This document shows positions 24,189 to 33,089 of a stretch of 64,000 nucleotides of DNA, piece by piece. The notes beneath the pieces are model-generated. The model was not told the DNA's origin and did no database searches. It was given only the letters and a program-made list of their open reading frames with translations. A program made the position numbers and the translations under genes. Origin of the DNA: an uncultured bacterium (GTDB lineage Bacteria > Bacteroidota > Bacteroidia > Bacteroidales > Bacteroidaceae); contig CAJMSE010000019.1 in NCBI GenBank assembly GCA_905216025.1, forward strand, positions 4,413-68,412, in the 5' to 3' direction. Within the stretch, counting starts at the first letter, position 1; the number at the start of each line of letters is the position of its first letter.

Positions 24189-24635
24189 ATGGATAGAACA
24201 GCTATTTTCGCGGGCAGCTTCGACCCGTTCACCATCGGTCACGACTCTATCGTCAGGCGTGCCCTTCCCCTTTTCGACAGGATTGTTATCGGAGTAGGGG
24301 TCAATGAGGCCAAGCGCTGCATGTATCCGGCGGCGGAGCGCGTGGCGGCCATAGCATCGTTGTATGCCGGTGAGCCGCGCATAGAGGTCAAGGCATACTC
24401 CGGTCTTACTGTCGACTTTGCACGGCAGGAGTCTGCCGGGTTCATCGTCAAGGGCGTGCGGAGCGTCCGCGACTTCGAGTACGAGCGCGAGCAGGCCGAC
24501 ATCAACCGCCTCATCGGCGGCGTGGAGACGCTCCTTCTCTATGCCGAGCCGCACCTCGCGGCCGTCAGCAGCAGCATGGTGCGCGAGCTGATACACTTCG
24601 GACGCAGCGTCGATGAGTTTCTGCCGGTGCGTTAG
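24189..24635 (+). CDS. coaD: pantetheine-phosphate adenylyltransferase
   Basis: A 148-residue enzyme that adenylylates 4'-phosphopantetheine to dephospho-CoA in CoA synthesis. The nucleotidyltransferase motif T15-I-G-H18 is in GSFDPFTIGHDSI, VKGVRSVRDFEYE binds substrate, and VSSSMVREL replaces the usual ISSTxVRE. The length fits the family. The start at 24189 is preferred to 24153, which lies in the upstream repeat. A hairpin terminator follows. Confidence 0.94.
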   Translation: MDRTAIFAGSFDPFTIGHDSIVRRALPLFDRIVIGVGVNEAKRCMYPAAERVAAIASLYAGEPRIEVKAYSGLTVDFARQESAGFIVKGVRSVRDFEYEREQADINRLIGGVETLLLYAEPHLAAVSSSMVRELIHFGRSVDEFLPVR

Positions 24636-24716
24636 CAGCAATTTTTTTGAAGGTGTGTCATAATGTAATATAGCCATATAGTAGACTAAGAATGATTGTT
24701 CAGTGAACTGTATATG

Positions 24717-24760
24717 CGGCAGGCGCTTTCATCCGGATGATGGAAGCGCCTGCCGTTTTC
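24717..24760 (+). terminator. terminator of coaD
   Basis: CGGCAGGCGCTT (24717-24728) pairs with AAGCGCCTGCCG (24744-24755), with extension by GU pairs, then TTTTC. It separates coaD from the oppositely oriented antitoxin gene. Confidence 0.85.
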
Positions 24761-24788
24761 TGTTTGTTTATATGCGGGATATAGTTTT

Positions 24789-25094
24789 TTATACTAATGG
24801 GCGTACGATTTCTATTCTTAGTCCGAGTGCTGACATTATTCTATAGAACATTCCTGCGCTGACATCTATCGTCCCATTTTCAATCTTCGAGATATATGCC
24901 CTTGTCGTATTTATTCGTTTCGCCAATTCGGTTTGTGACACTTTAGCTTCTTTTCGTGCATCTGTCAGTATTTGGCTGGTATAGAAAGCGTATGCCTCTT
25001 CGTTGAACTTATTACGTTCCGGCGTTCCTTCCTTACCATATTTAGCGTCAAGCACTGCGCTGTAATCATTTATCAAGTGATCGTTTGTATTCAT
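24789..25094 (-). CDS. antitoxin with XRE-type helix-turn-helix (HigA-like)
   Basis: A 101-residue protein. The C-terminal half is a Cro/C1-type helix-turn-helix (VSQTELAKRINTTRAYISKIENG, about residues 49-72). The N-terminal half is helical and likely contacts the toxin. In this family the antitoxin neutralises its partner and represses the operon. Its start lies inside the end of the upstream toxin gene (29-bp overlap), so the pair is toxin-first, as in higBA loci. The pair is much more AT-rich than its neighbours, a sign of transfer. Confidence 0.85.
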   Translation of the reverse strand: MNTNDHLINDYSAVLDAKYGKEGTPERNKFNEEAYAFYTSQILTDARKEAKVSQTELAKRINTTRAYISKIENGTIDVSAGMFYRIMSALGLRIEIVRPLV

Positions 25095-25410
25095 AATAAG
25101 CCTCCTTTATCTTTAAAGCCTTTTCAATTTCGTTTTCCGGTGTCTTCTGAGTTTTCTTTTGGAATCCGTTGAATAGAACCACAATCCTGTCGTTGTCGAA
25201 TATGAAGAATATGCGGAAGATGTTTCCGTCATATTTTATGCGTAATTCATATAGGCCTTCACGTAATGCTTTTATGAATTTCACAGGTAGCCTGTCCTCG
25301 TATTCCAAAAGTGAGAGGATATAGTCAAGCTTGTGACATTCCTTTGACGATAGTTTTGATATGAAACTCTCGAAATATCCACCGAATGTTATTATCTTCC
25401 GTTTCATCAT
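25066..25410 (-). CDS. toxin of the RelE/HigB (phage Gp49-like) family
   Basis: A 114-residue basic protein with the Gp49-like/HigB pattern: LPVKFIKALREGLYELRIKYDGNIFRIFFIF, then VVLFNGFQKKTQKTP. Toxins of this fold cut mRNA at the ribosome. Its neighbour is an XRE antitoxin in the canonical toxin-antitoxin order. The first two codons are both ATG. Both genes share a promoter at 25412-25419. Confidence 0.85.
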   Translation of the reverse strand: MMKRKIITFGGYFESFISKLSSKECHKLDYILSLLEYEDRLPVKFIKALREGLYELRIKYDGNIFRIFFIFDNDRIVVLFNGFQKKTQKTPENEIEKALKIKEAYYEYKRSLDK

Positions 25411-25411
25411 G

Positions 25412-25419
25412 CAAAGATA
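25412..25419 (-). promoter_or_regulatory. promoter of the toxin-antitoxin operon
   Basis: The minus strand reads TATCTTTG followed by CAT, immediately before the ATG, so the leader would be very short. Confidence 0.5.
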
Positions 25420-25514
25420 ATGAATATAAAGATAATTAGGAAAAAATATTGCGATATTTATTTCTTATTTGGTTTTCAGTTGATTCTGTTTGGGCGTTTT
25501 TTTTACACAAAAAA

Positions 25515-25555
25515 GAGGACGGACACGATGGTGTGTGCGATGTGTGTCCGTCCTC
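25515..25555 (-). terminator. terminator of the SusCD operon
   Basis: GAGGACGGACAC (25515-25526) and GTGTCCGTCCTC (25544-25555) form a 12-bp stem. TTTTTTGTG follows on the minus strand. Confidence 0.85.
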
Positions 25556-25634
25556 AGTCGAATTAAATCATCAATCCAAAATCTAATCCGTTAGTATCGT
25601 TTCCGGCATTGTCAAGCTGCCGGCGGGCTTCCAT

Positions 25635-26543
25635 TTACTTGTTGATGAACTTCTTGCCGTTCTGGATCATCAGGCCCTTGAAGTTGCTGTTTACGCGCTG
25701 GCCGGCCATGTTGTACATGGGAGCGTTTGCGTTCTCAGCGTTAGCGTTGATGCTGCTGATGCCGTTCGGATCAGAGAAAGCCTCTGCAGTGAATGCGATC
25801 TCACCGAGGTCTGTCTCGCTGAAGATAGCACCGCAGGTAGAAATCTTAGAGCCTGTAGCGTGAACATAGTAAGTAGCACCTTCAGCATAGACGGGGAACT
25901 TGATGATTCCGAGACCGCCAGACTTTACAGAGCTATTAGCGTCCTTTGTTACGATAACCTCAGGCCAGTTCAAGGCAGTACCGTTGCTGTATACATTGTC
26001 TGCATCCTTTGTCACGTCATAGTATCCGAGATCATCTGCGGGCAATGTGTAGGTCAGTACGGGGCTGTCGCCAACCTGTGCTTTGGGCTGCATTGCAAGT
26101 GTGTAAGCAACGAGTCTTTCACCTTCTCCGATGTTGCCTTCCCATACATAGTAAGGCTTGTTGGTAGACAACTTGCCGATGACATAGAGGAAGCCGTCTT
26201 TCTTAACATCGAACTTAACTACGAAACCACCTGTAGGACCGGCGGTGATTGTAGCTGTGGGGTTTGATGAACCGGTAACACCTGTAGGTATCTCAAAACC
26301 CTGTCCGCCGAGGGTGAATCCCTTGGTGGCATCGCCTTCGCCATAGAGGGCTGTCGTCTTTACGCTCTCATCAAAAGCGAGGGTCATCGTTACGTTGGCA
26401 GACTGGCCGAGAACGGTTCCTGCTGTGATGGCTGTAGCATCACCGGTAATACCGGCTGCATCAGCGTTTACATAAACTTTTTCCTGTGCGCTTGCTGCTG
26501 CAGAGATGAACAGAGCAGCTGCGAAAAGTAAACTTTTCTTCAT
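25635..26543 (-). CDS. secreted protein with Prevotella-type C-terminal tail, function unknown
   Basis: A 302-residue exported protein with a signal peptide (1-19, AAASAQ). The body is Gly/Thr-rich and beta-strand-rich and I recognise no family. The C-terminus APMYNMAGQRV...GLMIQNGKKFINK is the short conserved tail seen on several secreted proteins in this window. It is last in the SusC-SusD-lipoprotein gene set. The context suggests a surface or secreted substrate-binding accessory. A hairpin at 26590-26616 before it may lower its expression. Confidence 0.68.
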   Translation of the reverse strand: MKKSLLFAAALFISAAASAQEKVYVNADAAGITGDATAITAGTVLGQSANVTMTLAFDESVKTTALYGEGDATKGFTLGGQGFEIPTGVTGSSNPTATITAGPTGGFVVKFDVKKDGFLYVIGKLSTNKPYYVWEGNIGEGERLVAYTLAMQPKAQVGDSPVLTYTLPADDLGYYDVTKDADNVYSNGTALNWPEVIVTKDANSSVKSGGLGIIKFPVYAEGATYYVHATGSKISTCGAIFSETDLGEIAFTAEAFSDPNGISSINANAENANAPMYNMAGQRVNSNFKGLMIQNGKKFINK

Positions 26544-26589
26544 AATGCTTTTAATTTTAATTGTTAGTGAATTGTTATTACTGTTTTAA

Positions 26590-26616
26590 GGAGTCCCGGA
26601 ATGAAGCCGGGACTCC
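26590..26616 (-). terminator. inter-gene hairpin in the SusCD operon
   Basis: GGAGTCCCGG (26590-26599) pairs with CCGGGACTCC (26607-26616), a 10-bp stem with a 7-nt loop. There is no strong T tract on the minus strand, so it may stabilise or attenuate rather than terminate fully. Confidence 0.55.
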
Positions 26617-26625
26617 TGTCTTTTA

Positions 26626-27156
26626 TTACTTTGTTCCTGTGAACGAGAATTTGTATGTCTTCTTGCTTCGTCCGTTTGTCACGGTTACGCTGTAATTGAA
26701 CTCCAGTACATTCTCAGAAGATACGGTGCCCCTTATCGGGGTGTTGAGTCCTGAGAAATTCGTGTCGTTGAAGAAGAAGTATCCTTCCGGGATGCGTTGT
26801 ATGTTCACGCGTCCGGATGCTTCGTTAGCCTCTATGGCTGTCTGCTTGTTCGGGTCTTCCGTTCCGTCGTCTTTCAGTTCGTTCTTGATGCCGACAACGA
26901 ACTTCAGTCCCTGGCACTCTATCTTGTATGTGCTGACATACGGAGCAGAGGCCTCGAGCGTGAATGTTCCCGGTGCGGTTTCTGTCGTACTGCCGACGGT
27001 GCATGTCCATGTTCCGGAATAAACACCGGCAGAAGTCTCTTGCGGCTTGTCTGCAGGTCCGGCGTCGGCAATTTCCGGGTCATCGTCACAAGCGGTGAAC
27101 GTTAGACAGGCAAACATTGCCATCAACATTATATTAAATATCTTTTTCATATTCAT
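26626..27156 (-). CDS. SusCD-associated lipoprotein, function unknown
   Basis: A 176-residue lipoprotein with signal peptide and lipobox FTAC (Cys23), followed by acidic DDDPE, matching the surface-export signal of Bacteroidetes lipoproteins. The mature part is a beta-rich domain of about 140 residues (SGTWTCTVGSTTE..., ...KKTYKFSFTG) resembling small calycin- or barrel-like folds, but I assign no family. It starts 17 bp after susD, so it is cotranscribed and may bind the transported ligand. Confidence 0.7.
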   Translation of the reverse strand: MNMKKIFNIMLMAMFACLTFTACDDDPEIADAGPADKPQETSAGVYSGTWTCTVGSTTETAPGTFTLEASAPYVSTYKIECQGLKFVVGIKNELKDDGTEDPNKQTAIEANEASGRVNIQRIPEGYFFFNDTNFSGLNTPIRGTVSSENVLEFNYSVTVTNGRSKKTYKFSFTGTK

Positions 27157-27173
27157 TTGCTTTAGAATTGTTA

Positions 27174-28991
27174 TTAATATCCGGGGTTCTGGTCAGCCAG
27201 GGTCATGCCTGTGTTCGAGTTGATTTCAGCAACAGGAATTGGGCGGTACCACTTGATTTCTCCATTTGCGTTGCTCATCTGGTCAATGCTTGTCACGCTT
27301 CTGTTGAATGCGAGGTTGTAGCGTACGAGCTGCTTTGTGCGGCGCAGGTCTATCCAGCGCTGTCTCTCGCCGTACAGCTCGCGTCCGCGTTCATCGAGAA
27401 CAAGGTCGAGGGCCGTGATGGTGCCGAATCCCGCAGGAATCTCATATTCCACCTTGCTGTTGTACTCGCTGAATGAGTTGAGCTTGGCAAGGCCGGCACG
27501 TCCGCGCACGGCATTAATCTTGGCAAGGGCGTTTGTCTCGTCTCCGGCCATCAGATAAGCCTCGGCTGCAACGAGATACATGTCGCTCACGTGGAAGATT
27601 ACGACGTCGCGGTAGCAGTTTTTCTGGTTTACATTATCCGACTGGGCGTCATCAAACTTCTTCACGCTCGGGCTGTTCAATACCGAAGACATGGCTGTCG
27701 TGGTACTCTGAGAGGTCTCTCCCTTGATGCTTCCATCTGCGTTGAAAGAGAAGAGTATGATGTTCTCGGTGTCCATGATTGCTGCTTTGGGCTCCTTGAT
27801 GCCGTAGCTTGAGTTCGGAACGAACTGTGCCTGATGTGCGGCAAGGTCGGCGCGTACTTCTTCGGCTGTCATGTAGTACGGATAGAACTTCGCTGCGATG
27901 GGGAGTCTGCTCTTGTCTGCCACGTTATAGTAGGCGTAGTAGCCGGTCGTGCCCCATGTAGAGCCGTCATAGTTGTAGCATGTTGTCATGAAAGTGGCAT
28001 CATAGCGGTTGTCGCCCGGCTCGAAGAGTCTGAACGCCTTTTTGGATAGGTTGCCTCTCTCACCGCCGGGATTACCCTTCTGTCCGGTCTGTACGCTGTT
28101 GCCCACATAGTTGATGTAGTAGTTCTGCAGGCTGTGTCCGCCGGTCAGCTTGTCTCCGGGGAAGCCTTCCTTGTCGTACTGGATAGAGAAAATCTCCTCA
28201 GCGTTACCTTCATTGAACGGCGACCACTTGTTTTCAAACGTCATTGTAAGGTTGATGCCGTTGATGGCTTTCTCTGCCCAAGAGGCTGCTTCCGTGAAAT
28301 ACTCGGTGCTGCTGACCGTATATGTGCCGTTCACGGCATCGCCGAGTGTCGTTTCCAGATCCCATCCTGCCGCGAGACAAACCTTTGCGAGGAGGGCAGC
28401 GACAGCTTGCTTGCTTGCGTGTCCGGTATGGTCCTGTGCATCGAGGCTTGAGTTGTTGTATACATCTGTCAGGTCGGAAATCAGTCCTTTGTATATGTCG
28501 GCGACATTGGTGCGCGGGTAGCTGCGCTCTGCGTTCTCGATGTAAGTGGTCACATAGGGCACTGCACCGAACTGCTGGGTGAGAATGTAGTAGCAGTAGT
28601 CGCGCAGGAAGCGTGCCTCTGCGCCTGTCTTGCTGCCTGCCCCGGCATACTTTATGGTGCCGTTGGCATAGTTTATGGCTTTATACGATTTTGTATAGAA
28701 GTCGGTCACAGCATCGCTTTCCGGGTTGAGGGTTGTATACTGCTCGAATTCTCCGCCGCTTCCGCGCCATGACATGTAGAAGTCTGTTCCGTAGTCGAAC
28801 ATCTCTACCTGTGTGACGAGGGGCTTCATTGCATCGTATGTGCTTATCAGCATCTCAGCAGCGTTCTTGCTGAAGTAGCCGTCGGCATTCTCTCCGCCGG
28901 TCTTCTTGTTTTCGGCATCAAGGAAGTCGCTGCATCCGGACATTGCCATTGTGCAGGCGGCTGCTATGAATAAATACTTATATGTTTTCAT
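27174..28991 (-). CDS. SusD/RagB family outer-membrane lipoprotein
   Basis: A 605-residue nutrient-binding lipoprotein that caps a SusC transporter. The lipobox SGC has Cys20. The N-terminal region has the SusD_N domain (NKKTGGENADGYF..., tetratricopeptide-like helices). The C-terminal RagB/SusD domain includes AEAYLMAGDETNALAKINAVRGRAGL and ERGRELYGERQRWIDLRRT. The ligand is not predictable, since no glycosidase or protease sits in the locus. It lies 18 bp downstream of the susC-like gene. Confidence 0.94.
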   Translation of the reverse strand: MKTYKYLFIAAACTMAMSGCSDFLDAENKKTGGENADGYFSKNAAEMLISTYDAMKPLVTQVEMFDYGTDFYMSWRGSGGEFEQYTTLNPESDAVTDFYTKSYKAINYANGTIKYAGAGSKTGAEARFLRDYCYYILTQQFGAVPYVTTYIENAERSYPRTNVADIYKGLISDLTDVYNNSSLDAQDHTGHASKQAVAALLAKVCLAAGWDLETTLGDAVNGTYTVSSTEYFTEAASWAEKAINGINLTMTFENKWSPFNEGNAEEIFSIQYDKEGFPGDKLTGGHSLQNYYINYVGNSVQTGQKGNPGGERGNLSKKAFRLFEPGDNRYDATFMTTCYNYDGSTWGTTGYYAYYNVADKSRLPIAAKFYPYYMTAEEVRADLAAHQAQFVPNSSYGIKEPKAAIMDTENIILFSFNADGSIKGETSQSTTTAMSSVLNSPSVKKFDDAQSDNVNQKNCYRDVVIFHVSDMYLVAAEAYLMAGDETNALAKINAVRGRAGLAKLNSFSEYNSKVEYEIPAGFGTITALDLVLDERGRELYGERQRWIDLRRTKQLVRYNLAFNRSVTSIDQMSNANGEIKWYRPIPVAEINSNTGMTLADQNPGY

Positions 28992-29009
28992 CTGTTCCTT
29001 ATTTTATGG

Positions 29010-32000
29010 TTAGAATTTAATGCTTGCACCGATCTGATATGTGACAGTGCTCGGACCGTCGTTCTTTGTTGCGGCTGTTGCCCACTCGGGGTCGAAGCCT
29101 CTGTATTTCGTGAATACGAACGGGTTGGTCACGGTAGCATAGAGACGGAAGTACTTGCATCCGATGTGGCTGATCCACTTCTGCGGGAATGTATATCCGA
29201 GAGTGATGTGCTTAACCTTCACGTATGATGCGTCAACAAACTGCTTTGCCTCATCCCAGTATGTCCTTACGTTTCCGAGTCCGTCGGCATTTCCGGTCTT
29301 GTTTCCGAATGCCGGGTAGGGATACTCGCCGTAGTGTGTGGTTGTCTGGTATGTGGGGTTGATGTATGTACCGTCGGGGTTGATGCCTTCAATGTCGAGG
29401 AGTGTTCCGGCCGGGATGTAGTAGTCCATGGCCATCTTTCCGCGGCCGCGGTCATGATAGTCGTAGTAGTCGCTGTTCATGAACGGAGAGGCAACGGTGT
29501 AGTCCTGCTTGGTATAGATTGAGAACGAGAAATCCCAGTTCTTGTATGACAGGTTTGAGGTGATGCTACCAGTCCATGATGGGTCGCTGTTGTATATCTC
29601 CTTGTCTTCGTTGTCCCATTTGCCGTCGCCGTTCTTGTCGCGTACGATGGGCTGTCCTTCAGACAGGCCGTAGCATGCGAAGTAGTAGTCATATTGGCGT
29701 ACCTGCTTGCCGGGCTCGAATCCCTTTTCTCTTGCAATCTTGGTGTCGGGCACGGTCATCATTCCGTCTGTCACGATGCCGTCCCATGCATATCCGTATG
29801 CGTTGTTCACAGGATAACCTATGAAGAGGTTGCCTGTGGTCTTGTCTCCGATCCACTCCTCTGAAACGCCGTCAATCTCCTTCACCTTGTTCTTGTTGTG
29901 TGAGAATGTGAAAGATGTGCTCCAGTTCCAGTCCTTGTTTACGAAGTTCACCGTGTTGAGCGAGATTTCCACACCGCGGTTTTCCACCTTACCGATGTTT
30001 GTCGTCATCTTCACGCCACCGATTTCAAGAGGCAGAGGCACTTCGAAGAGCAGGTCTTGAGAGTTCTTCTGATAAAAATCGATACTACCGGTGATTCTGT
30101 TTTTGAGGAAGCCGAAGTCAAGTCCGAAGTTCCATTCGTGAGATTTCTCCCACTGTATCTCCTTGTCCACCACCGTGCCGGGAACCATGCCCTGTGCGTA
30201 GGCAGAGCCGAAGGGATAGTAAGTGGAGTTGCCCATAGACTGGATTGTGGCGAAGTTGCCGATGCCGGCGTTGTTACCGGTCACACCATAGCTCAGGCGG
30301 AGCTTCAGGTTGCTGATCCAGTCGAGCTTGTGCATGAACTCTTCCTCCGTGATGCGCCATGCAACGGCCAGCGACGGGAAGCATCCCCAACGGTGGTCTT
30401 TGTCAAATTTGGACGATCCGTCCCAGCGTACAGTACCGGTGAAGAGATAACGATCCTTATAAGCGTAGTTTGCACGCAGTGCATAAGAAATCATGCTGTT
30501 TTCGCCGTATTCCGTTTCAGAACCGTCTTGCGATACGAATGAGCCTGAGTTCATGTTCCACCAATCGGAATTTTCCATGACGCCTGTTGCCACCCATTTG
30601 TAGCCCTCTTTCTGGTATTGGGTCAGTGATGCAAGTCCCATGAGGCCGATGCTGTGGTCTTTGGCTATAGTGGTGTTGTAGTTGACGATGTTGTCCCATG
30701 TCCATGAGAACGACTTTGTGTTGTTGACCGTGGCTGTGTTTGTTCCTGCCGGCTCGTCTGCGTACGTCATGCCTGTTGCGGGGTTTATGTATCCTTTGAA
30801 CGAACCGTCGCGATAGCTTGTATAACTTGGCGAGAAAGTAGTCTTGAAGTCGAGTCCCTTGATGATGTCGAACTTCAGATAGAAGTTGCCGAGCACGCGC
30901 CATGTCTCACGTTCGTGCTTCGTGTTTTTCAGAAGGTCGAGCGGGCTCTTGAAGTCAGAGAACTGATACTCGTTGGTTTCGAGAGTAGTCTTAGATCCGG
31001 GATAGTGGTTTATGTTGCCTTCATCATCATAAGCCTGCATGAATGGGTTTACGCGGTATGCCTCTTTGATGGCGTCATCATTGGCGTATGAGTTGTCAAT
31101 GCGGGCAAGGTTTATGCTGAATCCTCCGCTGATTACTTTGTTCAGCTTGGCATCCACGCTACCCTTGAAGTTTATCCTCTTCTGCTCGTCGTTCAGATAG
31201 AGGCCCTTGTCCTGGTTGAAGCCCACGCCGAAGTGGTAGTTCACCGATTCGCTGGCTCCGCTGACGGACAGGTAGTGGTTCTGCTGTGCGCCGTCGTCGG
31301 TCACGAGGTTAGGCCAGTCGTATGTTCTTCCGGTGGCCATGTATTCCTTGAGCAGCAGTGATGAAGAGAAGTCGTTTGAGTTCTGCAATATGAGAGCTTG
31401 CTGTATACCGTCGAGATATGTCGTCGGCATATAGTAGTGGTTGCGTGCCTGGTTGTTGGTGTTCACCTGTGTGTTGAACTTGGATATGCGGTATCTGTAG
31501 AATTGGTCGGCCTCCATGAAGTCCGGCATGCGTGCGGCGGAGGTCCATCCATAGTATCCGTCGTAGCTGATAGTCGGTTTCTGACTCTTCTTTACGTTTG
31601 TTCCGCCCTTTGTGGTCACCATCACGACACCTGCCGTGGCGCGCGAACCGTAGATTGCGGTTGAGGAGGCGTCTTTAAGCACGTCGATGCGCTCGATATC
31701 CTGCGGGTTAAGAAACTGTATGTCGTCGCATATTACACCGTCTACCACATACATAGGCTTGGTGCTGGAGTTTATGGAAGACTTACCGCGGATTTCTATA
31801 GCGAATTCACCGCCGGCGCGGCCGGTGCTCTGTGTGATGCTCACACCCGGTGTCGTACCCTGCAGGTTCTCCATTACGCTGGGTGCTCCCTTTGCCACGA
31901 GCTTTTCCGTGCCGATGGAAGAGACGGAACCCGTGAGGTCGGTCTTCTTCATCGTGCCGTAGCCGACAACCACAATCTCCTGCAGTTCCGACTTGTCTTC

Positions 32001-32285
32001 TGCAAGCACGATGTTGAACTGTGTCTTTCCAGCCACGGGTACGGTCTGCGTGATGTAGCCGATGTAGCTGATTTTCAACTTTGTTTTCTCTGAAACGTTC
32101 TTGATTGTGAAGTTTCCATCAATGTCGGTGACAGCTCCGCTGCCTCCCTCGGCCATGATGGTCACGCCAATCATCGGTTCTCCGGCTGCGTCCTTGACTG
32201 TTCCGTGGATAGTCTTCTGGGCATAACCCAGAACGCAAATCATGGACAATGCCAGAACCGTAAAGATTCTTCTGATTTGTTTCAT
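29010..32285 (-). CDS. SusC/RagA family TonB-linked outer-membrane transporter
   Basis: A 1091-residue TonB-dependent transporter. The signal peptide covers 1-22. A carboxypeptidase-like regulatory domain (TIHGTVKDAAGEPMIGVTI) spans about 25-100. The family signature ELQEIVVVGYG leads into the plug (PMYVVDGV, IERIDVLKDASSTAIYGSRA). The 22-strand barrel ends YQIGASIKF. It would import a ligand captured by the adjacent SusD protein, using the proton-motive force through TonB. It is first in a four-gene reverse operon with its own promoter. No sensor or anti-sigma gene is adjacent. Confidence 0.95.
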   Translation of the reverse strand: MKQIRRIFTVLALSMICVLGYAQKTIHGTVKDAAGEPMIGVTIMAEGGSGAVTDIDGNFTIKNVSEKTKLKISYIGYITQTVPVAGKTQFNIVLAEDKSELQEIVVVGYGTMKKTDLTGSVSSIGTEKLVAKGAPSVMENLQGTTPGVSITQSTGRAGGEFAIEIRGKSSINSSTKPMYVVDGVICDDIQFLNPQDIERIDVLKDASSTAIYGSRATAGVVMVTTKGGTNVKKSQKPTISYDGYYGWTSAARMPDFMEADQFYRYRISKFNTQVNTNNQARNHYYMPTTYLDGIQQALILQNSNDFSSSLLLKEYMATGRTYDWPNLVTDDGAQQNHYLSVSGASESVNYHFGVGFNQDKGLYLNDEQKRINFKGSVDAKLNKVISGGFSINLARIDNSYANDDAIKEAYRVNPFMQAYDDEGNINHYPGSKTTLETNEYQFSDFKSPLDLLKNTKHERETWRVLGNFYLKFDIIKGLDFKTTFSPSYTSYRDGSFKGYINPATGMTYADEPAGTNTATVNNTKSFSWTWDNIVNYNTTIAKDHSIGLMGLASLTQYQKEGYKWVATGVMENSDWWNMNSGSFVSQDGSETEYGENSMISYALRANYAYKDRYLFTGTVRWDGSSKFDKDHRWGCFPSLAVAWRITEEEFMHKLDWISNLKLRLSYGVTGNNAGIGNFATIQSMGNSTYYPFGSAYAQGMVPGTVVDKEIQWEKSHEWNFGLDFGFLKNRITGSIDFYQKNSQDLLFEVPLPLEIGGVKMTTNIGKVENRGVEISLNTVNFVNKDWNWSTSFTFSHNKNKVKEIDGVSEEWIGDKTTGNLFIGYPVNNAYGYAWDGIVTDGMMTVPDTKIAREKGFEPGKQVRQYDYYFACYGLSEGQPIVRDKNGDGKWDNEDKEIYNSDPSWTGSITSNLSYKNWDFSFSIYTKQDYTVASPFMNSDYYDYHDRGRGKMAMDYYIPAGTLLDIEGINPDGTYINPTYQTTTHYGEYPYPAFGNKTGNADGLGNVRTYWDEAKQFVDASYVKVKHITLGYTFPQKWISHIGCKYFRLYATVTNPFVFTKYRGFDPEWATAATKNDGPSTVTYQIGASIKF

Positions 32286-32359
32286 ACTTTCTGTTAATAT
32301 TAGTTTATAGATTTTATTCTCATGGCAAAGATTTGGCTAAGGGCCGAACTATACCGCAA

Positions 32360-32367
32360 CAAAGGTA
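32360..32367 (-). promoter_or_regulatory. promoter of the SusCD operon
   Basis: The minus strand reads TACCTTTG followed by TTG, 75 bp before the ATG. A run of A/T lies further upstream. Confidence 0.55.
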
Positions 32368-32463
32368 GGTTAATGTTTCAAAAAAAAAAAATAACGAAAG
32401 TGAAAAATAACGGCAAAGCGCCAAATTTAGCCTTTTTTAAGATATTACACATCCTTTAAGTAT

Positions 32464-32471
32464 TACTTTTG
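32464..32471 (+). promoter_or_regulatory. promoter of ybeY
   Basis: TACTTTTG followed by CAT, 32 bp before the start codon. Confidence 0.55.
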
Positions 32472-32502
32472 CATCGGTTTTGAAAAAATATGCGATAAGC
32501 TG

Positions 32503-32919
32503 ATGATTACTTACAGTGCAGAGGGCATTAGGATGCCGGCTATTAAGAAGAGGGCTGTCACGGCGTGGATAAAGGCTGTGGCGGCGGCCCACGGACGCAG
32601 GGTGGGCGAGATAGGGTATATGTTTGTGGACGACGGGAAGATTCTAGAGGTCAACAACGAGTATCTCGGCCACGACTACTATACCGATATAATAACGTTC
32701 GACTATGATGAGGGTGACGTGATAAACGGCGACATCGTCATCAGCGTGGACACGGTGAGGAGCAATGCCTTGCAGTTCGGCAAGAGTTTCGACGACGAGC
32801 TGCACCGGGTGATTATCCACGGCATACTCCATCTGTGCGGCATCGACGACAAGGGGCCGGGCGAGCGCGAGGTCATGGAGGCCGAGGAAAACCGTGCCTT
32901 GGCGATGCTGATAGGGTGA
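32503..32919 (+). CDS. ybeY: endoribonuclease YbeY (rRNA maturation)
   Basis: A 138-residue zinc-dependent endoribonuclease acting in 16S rRNA 3'-end processing and ribosome quality control. The metal site is H106-G-I-L-H110-L-C-G-I-D115; the third ligand position, often His, is Asp116 here, as in other Bacteroidetes as far as I recall. YTDIITFDYDEG upstream is also conserved. It stands alone on the plus strand. A 22-bp-period array begins at its stop codon. Confidence 0.93.
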   Translation: MITYSAEGIRMPAIKKRAVTAWIKAVAAAHGRRVGEIGYMFVDDGKILEVNNEYLGHDYYTDIITFDYDEGDVINGDIVISVDTVRSNALQFGKSFDDELHRVIIHGILHLCGIDDKGPGEREVMEAEENRALAMLIG

Positions 32920-33037
32920 CAGGGTTGTTACGGGCGCCTCGTAAGACTGTTACCTGCCGCGCGTAACAAGGCGACGCGCCACAGGTAACAGTGTGACGCG
33001 CCACGGGTGACACCGTTACGCGTGGCAGGTAACAAAC
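32919..33037. repeat. tandem array with exact 22-bp period (GTAACA family), locus 1
   Basis: Units start at 32919 (degenerate), 32941, 32963, 32985, 33007 and 33029. The pattern is GTAACAnnGTGACGCGCCAC, with each unit beginning as a small palindrome GTnACA-n-TGTnAC. The array starts at the ybeY stop and ends at the next hairpin. The same units in the same order occur at 56787-56886. Confidence 0.88.
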
Positions 33038-33038
33038 G

Positions 33039-33085
33039 AAAGAGCCGCCGCCAGGAATCAGCTTGATTCCAAGCGGCGGCTCTTT
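33039..33085. terminator. bidirectional terminator between ybeY and the S41 protease gene
   Basis: AAAGAGCCGCCGC (33039-33051) pairs with GCGGCGGCTCTTT (33073-33085), with an inner GGAATCA/TGATTCC stem (33054-33070). T tracts occur on both strands. Confidence 0.85.
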
Positions 33086-33089
33086 CGCT

